DNA of 64,000 bases. It comes from Campylobacteraceae bacterium (GTDB lineage: Bacteria > Campylobacterota > Campylobacteria > Campylobacterales > Sulfurovaceae). Shown in pieces: positions 42,789 to 52,544 of this stretch. The stretch spans positions 1 through 64,000 of the forward strand of contig JALVXC010000015.1 in the NCBI GenBank assembly GCA_027038275.1, read 5' to 3'. Below the pieces are notes generated by a model. It saw only the letters and a list, made by a program, of their open reading frames with translations, searched no databases and was not told where the DNA came from. A program made the position numbers and the translations under genes. Each line of letters begins with the position of its first letter. Positions within the stretch are counted from its first letter, which is position 1.

Positions 42789-44283
42789 TATAAATGGAAG
42801 CAACACGGCAGATTGTAAATCTATAGAACACCCATGTAGAGTTAAAGAGTTTAACTATTTAAAATCAAAATTAGTTGCAGGAGACAGTGTAGCATTTAAA
42901 AGGGGGCAAAAGTTCTATATATCTCTTAATTTTAACAACTTAAATGGAACAGAAAAAGAGCCTATCTCTTTTTTAGCTTATGGAGAAGGTGAAAGACCTA
43001 TATTAACAGGAATCAAAGAGATATACCCAAACTGGAAAAATGAGGGCAATAGCTGCTGGAGTACACCACTGAAAGTAAATACTTCAAGAGTTTGGCTCAA
43101 TGGCAAAGAGCAAAAATATGCAAATTTAGATAAATTAAGTCCAAATGCTATTTGGCGATGGAGAGATGGAAAGCTATATATATATTCCAAGTTAAAACCT
43201 AAAGAGAGACTACAAGTCAACTCAAAATATTATATTATGAACTTTGAAAACTCCTCCTATATTAATATTGAAAATTTAGATATAAGAGGAGGAACAAATG
43301 CTTCAATTAAAATAGATAACAGTAGATACTTCAACGTAAAAAACTCCACTATTGGTAAAAATTCTGGATATGGAATTGTTATTAAAAATTCAGACCATAT
43401 TACGATTGAAAGAGATATTATTGATGCTAATTTTACTCTTAAATATGAAGCTCCTATAGCTACAAAAACAGAGAATCAAGGTGTTCATGATGGTATATAT
43501 ATGAGTGGTAGTGTTAAATACTCTAAAATAAGATACAATGACTTTATAAACTGGGGTCATGCAGGTCTTATGGCAACAACAACAGATATTGATGGTATAG
43601 CATATAATAAAATAGACCACAACTATTTTACTGCTAAAGATTTAGCATACGGAAGAGCCATAGCTTACAGTGGAAATACTCATCACAATGAGATAGCCTA
43701 TAACTACATTGAAAAACTCCATACGCAAAATCAACTAAATGGTCACGATAACTATTTTCATCATAATATTATTGATGATGTCAAAGATACCCTTTTAAAA
43801 GATGGGCAACAAGGCAATGGTATATCAATTGAAGATTATGCACTAAGCACATATAACAATAAGATTACATACAACACTATCTCAAATACACAAGGTGCAG
43901 GTATTGCGTTCATTGCATTAGGAGAACATACTAAAGAGCATATCTCCTCAAATACTATTGCCCATAACTATTTTTTAAATTGTGGTTCTCAATATCTTAT
44001 GAGAGATGGAAAGATGCATAAAAATAGATTTAGGGCTATCTATATTCCTCACTATAGTGATGTAAAAGCACAATATTTTTATGACAATGCCATTGTATCT
44101 GATTTTAATCAAACGATATATTACAGAAAAGAGTACTTGACAGTCAAAGAGTTTAATAAGAAGAATCAGACAAATAAATATGGAGATAAGATAAAAGCAA
44201 ATAGCTCCATATTTAATCCTAATACTCATGGAGCTGGAGATAAAACCAAAATAAGAAGCTATTCAGGAAGTAATTCTATGTAG
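42772..44283 (+). CDS. Right-handed parallel beta-helix protein (possible polysaccharide lyase/epimerase), GTG start, no visible signal peptide
   Basis: YYIDINGSN...GDSVAFKRGQKF and repeated beta-helix turns (NSRYFNVKNSTIGKNSGYGIVIKNSDHITIERDIID). Confidence 0.75.
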   Translation: MIYYIDINGSNTADCKSIEHPCRVKEFNYLKSKLVAGDSVAFKRGQKFYISLNFNNLNGTEKEPISFLAYGEGERPILTGIKEIYPNWKNEGNSCWSTPLKVNTSRVWLNGKEQKYANLDKLSPNAIWRWRDGKLYIYSKLKPKERLQVNSKYYIMNFENSSYINIENLDIRGGTNASIKIDNSRYFNVKNSTIGKNSGYGIVIKNSDHITIERDIIDANFTLKYEAPIATKTENQGVHDGIYMSGSVKYSKIRYNDFINWGHAGLMATTTDIDGIAYNKIDHNYFTAKDLAYGRAIAYSGNTHHNEIAYNYIEKLHTQNQLNGHDNYFHHNIIDDVKDTLLKDGQQGNGISIEDYALSTYNNKITYNTISNTQGAGIAFIALGEHTKEHISSNTIAHNYFLNCGSQYLMRDGKMHKNRFRAIYIPHYSDVKAQYFYDNAIVSDFNQTIYYRKEYLTVKEFNKKNQTNKYGDKIKANSSIFNPNTHGAGDKTKIRSYSGSNSM

Positions 44284-44368
44284 AAAAATAGTTAATATAT
44301 GTTAAAAAATATTTTTTTCAGTTTTTTGTATTTATTTTAGTGATACAATTCACAAAAAAAGGAAAATC

Positions 44369-46567
44369 ATGAAAAAACAGATTATACAAATTTTGCTACT
44401 TGTTCTCTTTTCATCACTACTTTTTAGTACTACATATGAAGATGGAACAAACAATACAGGTTGGCATTTAGAGTCAACTACCCAAGATGGTAATTTAGTG
44501 ACAACTACTATAGATAATGAAGAAGGGAATATTGTAAGTTTAGAAGTAAACTCTACAGAGCTCTTTTTGGGTGGATATAGTTGGGATGGAAATTTACGTT
44601 GGAATAATACCCAAGAGAAAATCTTCAACATACGATTCAAAACTACTGATAGGTTCGATATTGTACTACTTGTAGTTAATGGTAATGGAGAGAACAAATA
44701 CATTCACTACTATGAGAGTATTGATCTTGATAATACAGAAGATAAGAGATATATATCTCTAAACCAAAATACAAGAGATGGAAACTGGCACACTATTGAG
44801 AGAGATTTAGAAGCTGATTTAGGTGAGTCTATATCTAAAGTAAATGGTGTTTTAATTAGACGTGCCAATATAGATGTTGCATTTATAAAACTTACAAACA
44901 ATGCAACAACTTATGAAGATGGAACAAACAATACAGGATGGCATTTAGAGTCAACTACCCAAGATGGTAATTTAGTAACACCTACTACGGATAACCCAGA
45001 GGGAAATATTGTAAATTTAAAGACAAACTCTACAGAGCTCTTTTTAGGTGGATATAGTTGGGATGGAAATTTACGTTGGAATAATACCCAAGAGAAAACC
45101 TTTAACATACGATTCAAAACTACTGATGACTTTGATATTGTACTACTTGTAGCTAATAGTAATGGAGAGAACAGATACATTCACTACTATGAGAGTAGTG
45201 ATGAAGATGATACACAAACCCATAAATATATATCTCTAAACCAAAACACAAGAGATGGGAACTGGCATACCATTAAGAGAGACTTAGAAGCCGATTTAGG
45301 AGAATCTATATCTAAAGTAAATGGTGTTTTAATCAGACGTTCAAATATAGATGTATCATTTGTAAAACTAACTTCTCAATTAGAAGATTTTGGTACACTA
45401 TATGAAGATGCCCAAGATGGAACTACAGATGGGTGGAGTGTTTTTGACAATACACCTCAAGACGCAACTATTACCAATATATATGATGAAGAGAAGAGAA
45501 GTAAAGTCATACAACTAAATGGTGATGGGACTAATAACGGATATCAATTTGGAGGAGCATGGAATAACTACAATGATAAAATAGTCAAATGGAGCATGAA
45601 GTGTGATAAAGATTTTATTATCTATGTACAGGTTAAGACACAAAAAGGTAATAGAACACTAGTCTATACCCCTCATGATTCAGGTAGTGGAAAAGATGCA
45701 CAAAGTAGTGAGATATTTCATGGATTGGGTGCATTATCAAACGATGGAGAGTGGCATACCTTTGCTAGAAATTTAGAAGCTGACTTAAAAAGATATGAGA
45801 GTGACAATGAGCTACTATATACTAAAGGAATTCTTGTTAGAGGAGATATGAGAATAGATGATATTGGACTCTATACTTCTGTTAACTCTGTCAAGGTTAA
45901 GAGTGCAAATCATGGAGTTACTCCTGGAGTAGCCTTTACATTTGACGATTTAGCTAGTGTAAGTAGTTGGAACTTGGCTAGAAATATTTTTCAAGAAAAT
46001 GGAATAGATGCCACCTTCTTTGTAGACCATTGGCATCAAGCATCTCCTGAACAACTAAATATATTACAAACACTACGTGCAGATGGTCACCAGATTGCTT
46101 GTCATACCTATTCTCACTTAAGTATATATGACCCAAAATATGACAATGAAGAGGATAAAGCAGAAGCCTATCTACAAGACCAAGTTTTACCAGCCATAGA
46201 GAATATGCAACAAGATGGATTTAACCCTGTTAGTTTTGCATACCCATATACTAGATACACAGGAAGACATCATGCTAAAATAAAAAGATATCTTCCATCT
46301 ATACGTGCTTTCCTATCTAATACAATGAGTATTGATAAAATTAGTGGAAATACACTAGATGATATTAAAGCAGAAATGGAAAAAGTTAAAACTAATAAAG
46401 AGATTGTTACTTTTATTGCACATGTTATAGTACCAGAAGGAGAAGAACAGACCTCTGACTATAGTATTAAAGAACAGAAGTTAAAAGATATTATAGATGA
46501 AGCAAAAAGATTAGGTTTAAAGTTCTATCGTTTTGATGAGGCTTATAATCTATCAAAAATAAGATAA
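44369..46567 (+). CDS. Secreted polysaccharide deacetylase (NodB/CE4-like) with three N-terminal repeat domains
   Basis: Signal peptide; repeats TYEDGTNNTGWHLESTTQDGNLV; CE4 motifs AFTFDD and HTYSHLS. Confidence 0.82.
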   Translation: MKKQIIQILLLVLFSSLLFSTTYEDGTNNTGWHLESTTQDGNLVTTTIDNEEGNIVSLEVNSTELFLGGYSWDGNLRWNNTQEKIFNIRFKTTDRFDIVLLVVNGNGENKYIHYYESIDLDNTEDKRYISLNQNTRDGNWHTIERDLEADLGESISKVNGVLIRRANIDVAFIKLTNNATTYEDGTNNTGWHLESTTQDGNLVTPTTDNPEGNIVNLKTNSTELFLGGYSWDGNLRWNNTQEKTFNIRFKTTDDFDIVLLVANSNGENRYIHYYESSDEDDTQTHKYISLNQNTRDGNWHTIKRDLEADLGESISKVNGVLIRRSNIDVSFVKLTSQLEDFGTLYEDAQDGTTDGWSVFDNTPQDATITNIYDEEKRSKVIQLNGDGTNNGYQFGGAWNNYNDKIVKWSMKCDKDFIIYVQVKTQKGNRTLVYTPHDSGSGKDAQSSEIFHGLGALSNDGEWHTFARNLEADLKRYESDNELLYTKGILVRGDMRIDDIGLYTSVNSVKVKSANHGVTPGVAFTFDDLASVSSWNLARNIFQENGIDATFFVDHWHQASPEQLNILQTLRADGHQIACHTYSHLSIYDPKYDNEEDKAEAYLQDQVLPAIENMQQDGFNPVSFAYPYTRYTGRHHAKIKRYLPSIRAFLSNTMSIDKISGNTLDDIKAEMEKVKTNKEIVTFIAHVIVPEGEEQTSDYSIKEQKLKDIIDEAKRLGLKFYRFDEAYNLSKIR
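44432..45385 (+). repeat. Two tandem near-identical 477-bp units (44432-44908, 44909-45385) inside the deacetylase gene; a diverged third copy follows
   Basis: Long matching stretches, e.g. gatggaacaaacaatacagg...cagagctcttttt...ggtggatatagttgggatggaaatttacgttggaataatacccaagagaaa. Confidence 0.85.
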
Positions 46568-46676
46568 GATTAGCACAACAATATTTAATATTAATTAACA
46601 TTTAACTATTTTTATGATATAATATTCTTTTTTGTTAAAACAACTAAGAGCTATAATATCTAATAAAAGAGTTAAT

Positions 46677-47759
46677 ATGTCTATAAAAAAAAGTAACATA
46701 CTCCTAATTGTTGGAAACTTATCTGCACCTGGAGGAGTAAGTGTATTTTGGAACTCACTATTGAGTTCCTATAGTAAAACCGACTATTTCAATTTTAATA
46801 TTCTTCAAATTGGTGGACATGGAAAGAATATCTTTGGACCAATAATTGACCAGTGGAAATTAAATCATAGAGTTAAATCAAATCAAAATCTCCAACTTGG
46901 TATTGTTAACCCATCTCTATTAAATAGAAGTTTTTTTAGAGATGCCCTCTTTTCCAAACAGATGGCAAGACATAATCTACCTTTTGTAGTCTTCTTTCAT
47001 GGTTGGGACTTAGAGTTTGAAAAGATAGTTACTAAAAAATATATAAATTTCTTCTTAAATAGTTTTGGAAAAGCTAAAAAGATTTTTGTTCTCTCCCAAG
47101 AGTTTAAAGATAAGATTATTGAGTGGGGCTACAAAGGTGAAGTAGTTGTCCAAACAACTACTGTAGATGCCTCACTAACAAATAACTTCTCACTAGAAGA
47201 AAAAAATAGAACCTCAACAAATACCACCACTATAAAAATCCTTTTTCTTTCAAGAGTCATAGTAGAAAAAGGTATTTTTGAGTTGCTAGAAGCATTTGAA
47301 AATCTAAATAAACGAGTAGATAATATTGAACTAATTATTGCTGGTGATGGTGAAGCTTTCAATCAATTAAAAAAAATAGTAAAAGGTAAAAAAAACATTA
47401 GATTAACAGGCTTTGTAGAAGGTGAAAAGAAAATAGCTCTTTTAAAAGAGAGTGACCTATATATACTTCCTAGCTATACAGAGGGGTTACCTATATCTGT
47501 ACTAGAGGCTATGTTGTTTGGATTACCAGTTATAACTACCAAAGTTGGTGGTCTAAAGAGTTTTTTTAAAGATAAAAAGATGGGATATTTTATTGAACCT
47601 AAAAGCATAATTGAGATAGAAGAGAAGATTGAACTCATACTTTCAGATAAACAAAGACTAAAAGAGATGGGTGAGTTTAACTACCACTATGCACAAGAGG
47701 AGTTAACCAATAATATAGTTGCAAAAAGACTATATGCTCAATTAAAGGAATTAATATAA
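46677..47759 (+). CDS. Glycosyltransferase family 4 (GT-B)
   Basis: SYTEGLPISVLEAMLFGLPVITTKVGGL; likely start at the ATG at 46677 rather than 46632. Confidence 0.87.
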   Translation: MSIKKSNILLIVGNLSAPGGVSVFWNSLLSSYSKTDYFNFNILQIGGHGKNIFGPIIDQWKLNHRVKSNQNLQLGIVNPSLLNRSFFRDALFSKQMARHNLPFVVFFHGWDLEFEKIVTKKYINFFLNSFGKAKKIFVLSQEFKDKIIEWGYKGEVVVQTTTVDASLTNNFSLEEKNRTSTNTTTIKILFLSRVIVEKGIFELLEAFENLNKRVDNIELIIAGDGEAFNQLKKIVKGKKNIRLTGFVEGEKKIALLKESDLYILPSYTEGLPISVLEAMLFGLPVITTKVGGLKSFFKDKKMGYFIEPKSIIEIEEKIELILSDKQRLKEMGEFNYHYAQEELTNNIVAKRLYAQLKELI

Positions 47760-48925
47760 TGATAAAAAAAGAACTAATAGAGAAGTATCTATTAAAGAGT
47801 GACCTATCTACTTATGACCCATATGATGTATGGAAGACCAACATAGGTGATAAAATAAAAAAACTCTACTATAAAAATAAATATTTGGGTCTTATACCTG
47901 CTGGTGCTGTAACTATTTACGACCTCTATATAAATAACAGTAAACGAAATGGCTACTACAAACAAGAGTACCCTATAGCTAGAGCACAAGCATCTATTGC
48001 ACTTTTAAACCTATATAAACAAGAAAAAAATCTTAAATATATTGAATATGCAAAAAAGCATATTGATTGGTTATTGCAAAATAACTCTATAGGATATAGT
48101 GGCTACTGTTGGGGAATGAACTATGACTGGGTATACACAGCAACTGAAACTTACGATAAAAATACACCCTTTATCACACACACACCCTACCCTTTAGAGG
48201 CATTGGTTCTATACTACAATATTACTAAAGATAAAACTGTTTTAGATGCTATTAAATCTATTTTCCTCTTTTTAGAAAAAGATATTAAAGTAATGAGAGA
48301 GACCGAAGATATGCTTATTTTATCTTATGGAGCTCAAAAAGATAGAATAGTAACAAATGCAAATAGCTATGGTATCTATATGTATGCTCTACTTATTGAC
48401 TTTTTTCCAGAGAAAGAGGAGTATATTAAAAGCAAGATAAAAAAACTTTACAACTTCATAAAATCTGCACAACAAGATGATGGCTCATGGCTATATGCCC
48501 CTTATGATAAAGATACATTTATAGACTGTTTTCATAGTGCTATTGTAGTAAAAAATCTTATTAAAACTAGTAAATTAACCTATTTAGAAGATGTTGAAAC
48601 TATCATAACTAAAGGATATGACTATATTATAGAGAATTTTATGAATAAAAAGTATAACTTGTGTAAACGCTTCTCTATAAGTAATAAAATATCTATTACT
48701 AAATTTGACCTCTATGATAATGCAGAGGTATTAAACTTAGCAATTATGCTAAATGACAAAGAGACTATTCAAAAGCTCTCAAATAGTATTAAAAAATATT
48801 TTATTAATAAAGATAATGATATTGCCTCTATGATTGACCTATGTGGAAAACCAAAAAATTTTAATCATCTTAGATGGGCTGTTGTCCCCTACTTAAATAC
48901 TTTATCAAAAATGGAGAACTATTAA
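47759..48925 (+). CDS. Standalone alpha/alpha-toroid-like protein, paralog of the N-terminal domain of 37152-39017
   Basis: Shared YSGYCWGMNYDW, DDGSWLY, FIDCFHS with the fusion protein; stop/start overlap with the upstream GT4. Confidence 0.7.
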   Translation: MIKKELIEKYLLKSDLSTYDPYDVWKTNIGDKIKKLYYKNKYLGLIPAGAVTIYDLYINNSKRNGYYKQEYPIARAQASIALLNLYKQEKNLKYIEYAKKHIDWLLQNNSIGYSGYCWGMNYDWVYTATETYDKNTPFITHTPYPLEALVLYYNITKDKTVLDAIKSIFLFLEKDIKVMRETEDMLILSYGAQKDRIVTNANSYGIYMYALLIDFFPEKEEYIKSKIKKLYNFIKSAQQDDGSWLYAPYDKDTFIDCFHSAIVVKNLIKTSKLTYLEDVETIITKGYDYIIENFMNKKYNLCKRFSISNKISITKFDLYDNAEVLNLAIMLNDKETIQKLSNSIKKYFINKDNDIASMIDLCGKPKNFNHLRWAVVPYLNTLSKMENY

Positions 48926-48926
48926 T

Positions 48927-50780
48927 ATGTGTGGAATTTTAGGAGCAGTCAATAAATCTTTTGAAAAAGATACACTAGAGCTTATCTCTCATCGTGGACC
49001 AGATGATAGTGATATTATACACCTTGATATTGAGAAGGACTCTATATATTTAGGACATGTTCGACTCTCTATTCAAGACTTAAGCTCAGCTGGACATCAA
49101 CCTATGTATTCAGCCAATAAAAAATTTATTATTATCTTTAATGGTGAAATCTATAATCACCTAGAGCTTAGAGAGAGACTTGATGATATTGATTTTAATG
49201 GTCATAGTGATACAGAGACCATTGTTAACTATATAGCAAAATATGGTATTGAGTCAGCAAAAGAGTTTAATGGTATTTTTGCCTTTTCGCTTCTGGATAT
49301 AGAGAGAAAAAAACTATATATTATGCGAGACAGATTTGGAGTAAAACCACTCTACTACTACCATAAAGATAGAGAGTTTATATTCTCTTCAGAGATGAAA
49401 CCGATTTTAAAGATGATTTCTAACTTTAAACTAGATATGAATTCTGTAAATGAGTACTTAGTTTTACGATACAACCCCTCTCCTAAAACAATAGTAGAAG
49501 GTATTAAAAAGGTCTACCCTGGTGAGATACTAGAGTATGACTTAAATGAGCATATTTTAGACAAAGTCACCAATATTAATGAAGAGCTAATACCCAATAT
49601 AAAAATAGATAGAAACAGAAGTGAAGCCTATTGGATTGATGCTGTAAGTGAAAAACTAGAGATTGCAGTAAAAAGACAGATGATAGGTGATGTAGAGGTA
49701 GGAAGCTTCCTTTCAGGGGGTATAGACTCTGCACTAGTAACAGCCATAGCATCAAAATATACAAAAAACAAAATAAAAACATTTTGTATAGGCTTTAATG
49801 GTTCTGCACAATTTAGTGAAGCTGACGACGCAAAAAGGTCTGCTGAGATTTTAGGTACAGAACACTACGATATTATTGCAAATGCTGATGAATATATGAA
49901 AATTCTTGAAAAGTCTAGCTATATTAATGAAGAGCCTAACGGTACAGTAAACACCTTTGCTCAATATGAAGTGAGTAGACTAGGAGCTAAATATACCAAA
50001 GTTATCTTAGCAGGGCAAGGGGCTGATGAAATTTTTATGGGCTATAAAAAATACTCTGCTGAATTAAAAAGAGAGAGATACCTCTCTCTTATTAAACTCG
50101 CTAAACAGTTCAATTTTTTATTCTCTAGTCCAAAGTACCATAAGATGCAACGTGCATTATATAGCTTAACAGAGGAAAATATATTAACTCGTTTTGAAAA
50201 AGTCTATACTGTTTACCAAGAAGAGGAAAAAAGAAGATTACTAGAGAGTAAATTTAATAACCATCAAACAGGTCTATACTACTTCTACAACCTTATTCCC
50301 AAAGAGTTAAGTAGCTTAGATAAAATGTCTATTCTCGATACCTATACCTCTCTAAGCGATGAGCTACTTATGTATGGAGACAAAACAACCATGGCAACCT
50401 CTATTGAGATGAGAGTTCCTTTTTTAGACAATGACCTTGTAGCACTTGTCCAAAAGATTCCAAATGAGTATAAAATCAAAAATGGAGTACATAAATATAT
50501 TTTAAAAGAGGTAGCTAAGAGGTATCTTCCAGATGAGATTATAAACCGTCCTAAAAAGGGTTTTGATATGCCTAGTTTAGAGTGGTTTCAAGGTGATTTA
50601 AACAGTGATATTATGCAACTATTATGTTCAAAAGATTCATTAATTACTAACTACATAGATAAAAATGAGATAGAAAATCTTATTTTAAAATATAAAAACA
50701 AAAAAGAGTTTGATGTGCGTAAGATTTATCTATTGATGAGTATAGAGCATCTTTTGCGTCTATTAAATAAGAGATTATAA
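48927..50780 (+). CDS. asnB: Asparagine synthetase (glutamine-hydrolysing)/amidotransferase
   Basis: MCGILGAV (Cys2), SHRGPDD, NGEIYNH, SGGIDSALV, EMRVPFLDNDLV. Confidence 0.92.
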   Translation: MCGILGAVNKSFEKDTLELISHRGPDDSDIIHLDIEKDSIYLGHVRLSIQDLSSAGHQPMYSANKKFIIIFNGEIYNHLELRERLDDIDFNGHSDTETIVNYIAKYGIESAKEFNGIFAFSLLDIERKKLYIMRDRFGVKPLYYYHKDREFIFSSEMKPILKMISNFKLDMNSVNEYLVLRYNPSPKTIVEGIKKVYPGEILEYDLNEHILDKVTNINEELIPNIKIDRNRSEAYWIDAVSEKLEIAVKRQMIGDVEVGSFLSGGIDSALVTAIASKYTKNKIKTFCIGFNGSAQFSEADDAKRSAEILGTEHYDIIANADEYMKILEKSSYINEEPNGTVNTFAQYEVSRLGAKYTKVILAGQGADEIFMGYKKYSAELKRERYLSLIKLAKQFNFLFSSPKYHKMQRALYSLTEENILTRFEKVYTVYQEEEKRRLLESKFNNHQTGLYYFYNLIPKELSSLDKMSILDTYTSLSDELLMYGDKTTMATSIEMRVPFLDNDLVALVQKIPNEYKIKNGVHKYILKEVAKRYLPDEIINRPKKGFDMPSLEWFQGDLNSDIMQLLCSKDSLITNYIDKNEIENLILKYKNKKEFDVRKIYLLMSIEHLLRLLNKRL

Positions 50781-50794
50781 TCTCTTATTTAATA
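50761..50794. terminator. 34-bp perfect palindrome overlapping the asnB stop codon; bidirectional terminator candidate
   Basis: TATTAAATAAGAGATTA|TAATCTCTTATTTAATA, followed by a T-rich run. Confidence 0.7.
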
Positions 50795-50816
50795 TAATTA
50801 TTTTTTTATTATAATC

Positions 50817-52484
50817 TCATCTCTTCACCCAAACCCTCTTACCATCAAAAACCACACCCATTTTTAAAATATTGATATATCCTCTCTTTTTAACATCAAT
50901 CTCATACTGCTTCTCTTCTATCTGTTTTAGAGCCTTATCAAGAGCTTTCTCTTTAGTCTCCTCTTCAAACTCATCTATTGTTTTTAACTCCATTATAATT
51001 GCTAATCTGTTTTTATCTTCTTTATGAAGTAAAATAATATCAACTCTACCAAGCCCTGACTCTCTATTTGAGATTACCTCATAATCATTAAGGCTTATTA
51101 AAATACCAAGTAAAAAGGCATGATAAACTGCCTCTTCATTTTTTTTGTTAACATCATAAAAAGAGAGTGTCTCTAATACAAACTCACTAAAGAGTCTCTC
51201 AAAGAGTTTAATCTCTCCATCAATAAGTGCATTTAGTAAAACTCTTAATCTATCATCTCTAAAACTCTCATTTAACCAACTAGAGATTATATTTCTAAAG
51301 ATGTAGTGAACCTCTTTATTGGGAATAGTCAAATCACAATGGTAGGTTTTGTTTATTAACTCTCTGTTTACACACTTTAAGTAGCCACTAAAAAAGAGCA
51401 AAGAGTAGATATTTTTGTCATTTTTCTCTATCTCACTAAAGACAATATTGCTATCTATTTGAGTTCTAATGCTTTCACCATTTAGCCACGCCTCTAAACT
51501 CTTTTTAAAATTTAAAGAGGAGATATTGATTAAGTGTTTTAGTAACTCATTAGAAGATGTATTTGCCCAATATGGTAGGAGTTCATGTTTTGGATTGTCT
51601 ATAAAATTTAGAATTGACCAAGGGTTAAATATGGTCTCCTCTCCTATCTTATAACCATTGTATGAGTCACTTACCTCTTCATATTTATCACTTAATCCAA
51701 AATCAGCCAATATCTGCTTTGTCTCATTGACAGTAAAACCAAATCTATTACTATATCTTGTATCAGATATTGTATAAGTTGCAATATTATTAAGCCCACT
51801 AAAAATTGACTCTCTGCTAACTCTTAAAATTCCTGTAATAACTCCTCTATATAAAAAATCATTATCTTTAAATGCTCCACTAAGTAGGTTTCTAATAAAC
51901 TCTATAAATTCGTTGTAGTACCCATGCAAGTATGAGGCGTGGATTGGGGTGTCGTACTCGTCTATGAGGATTACTACTTGTTGGTTATATTTTTGAGATA
52001 GTAGTTTAGAGAGTAGAGATAAGCTCTCTTCAATACTCGATTGTGTAGCTTTTCCCTCTAATATATTAAGATATTCTAATTTATCCAAAAAGTCTAAACT
52101 CTCTACATCTATCTCTTTATAGTGCCTCATAAACTCCCTTCTAATAAGTGAATAGAGTTTAATATAACTACTCTCAAAATCTCTCTGTTTTATATCTTTA
52201 AAACTCAAAAAGATAACAGGATATCTGTTTAGATGTTCTCTAAACTCTTCTGTTTGATAGATAGCTAAATCTTTAAAAAGCTCTTCGCTATCTTCTCTAT
52301 TTTCAAAAAAATAGCGAAGCATAGAGAGATTTAGAGTCTTACCAAAACGTCTAGGTCTTGGCAAAAGTGTTATCTGTGCATTTGAGTTTATGAGTTCTTG
52401 GATTATTAATGATTTGTCTACAAAATAGTTATTGTCTTTTATTACTCTTCTAAAATCGCTTATGCCTATAGGTAGTCTTTTCAT
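50817..52484 (-). CDS. AAA-ATPase-like (PF09820-type)/DUF1703 PD-(D/E)XK nuclease-superfamily protein
   Basis: LPIGISDFRRVIKDNNYFVDKS, LPRPRRFGKTLNLSML, LIDEYDTPIH, C-terminal GRVDIILLHKEDKNRLAIIMELK. Confidence 0.85.
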   Translation of the reverse strand: MKRLPIGISDFRRVIKDNNYFVDKSLIIQELINSNAQITLLPRPRRFGKTLNLSMLRYFFENREDSEELFKDLAIYQTEEFREHLNRYPVIFLSFKDIKQRDFESSYIKLYSLIRREFMRHYKEIDVESLDFLDKLEYLNILEGKATQSSIEESLSLLSKLLSQKYNQQVVILIDEYDTPIHASYLHGYYNEFIEFIRNLLSGAFKDNDFLYRGVITGILRVSRESIFSGLNNIATYTISDTRYSNRFGFTVNETKQILADFGLSDKYEEVSDSYNGYKIGEETIFNPWSILNFIDNPKHELLPYWANTSSNELLKHLINISSLNFKKSLEAWLNGESIRTQIDSNIVFSEIEKNDKNIYSLLFFSGYLKCVNRELINKTYHCDLTIPNKEVHYIFRNIISSWLNESFRDDRLRVLLNALIDGEIKLFERLFSEFVLETLSFYDVNKKNEEAVYHAFLLGILISLNDYEVISNRESGLGRVDIILLHKEDKNRLAIIMELKTIDEFEEETKEKALDKALKQIEEKQYEIDVKKRGYINILKMGVVFDGKRVWVKR

Positions 52485-52544
52485 CTTTTTACTTTTGGTT
52501 TTTTGGGGTATTATAGCATAAGTACCTAACCATATATAGATATC

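Noticed and set aside
44350-45180. Paired antisense ORFs (44350-44703 and 44911-45180) with near-identical proteins
   Set aside because: They are reverse-strand shadows of the tandem repeats in the deacetylase gene, not independent genes.
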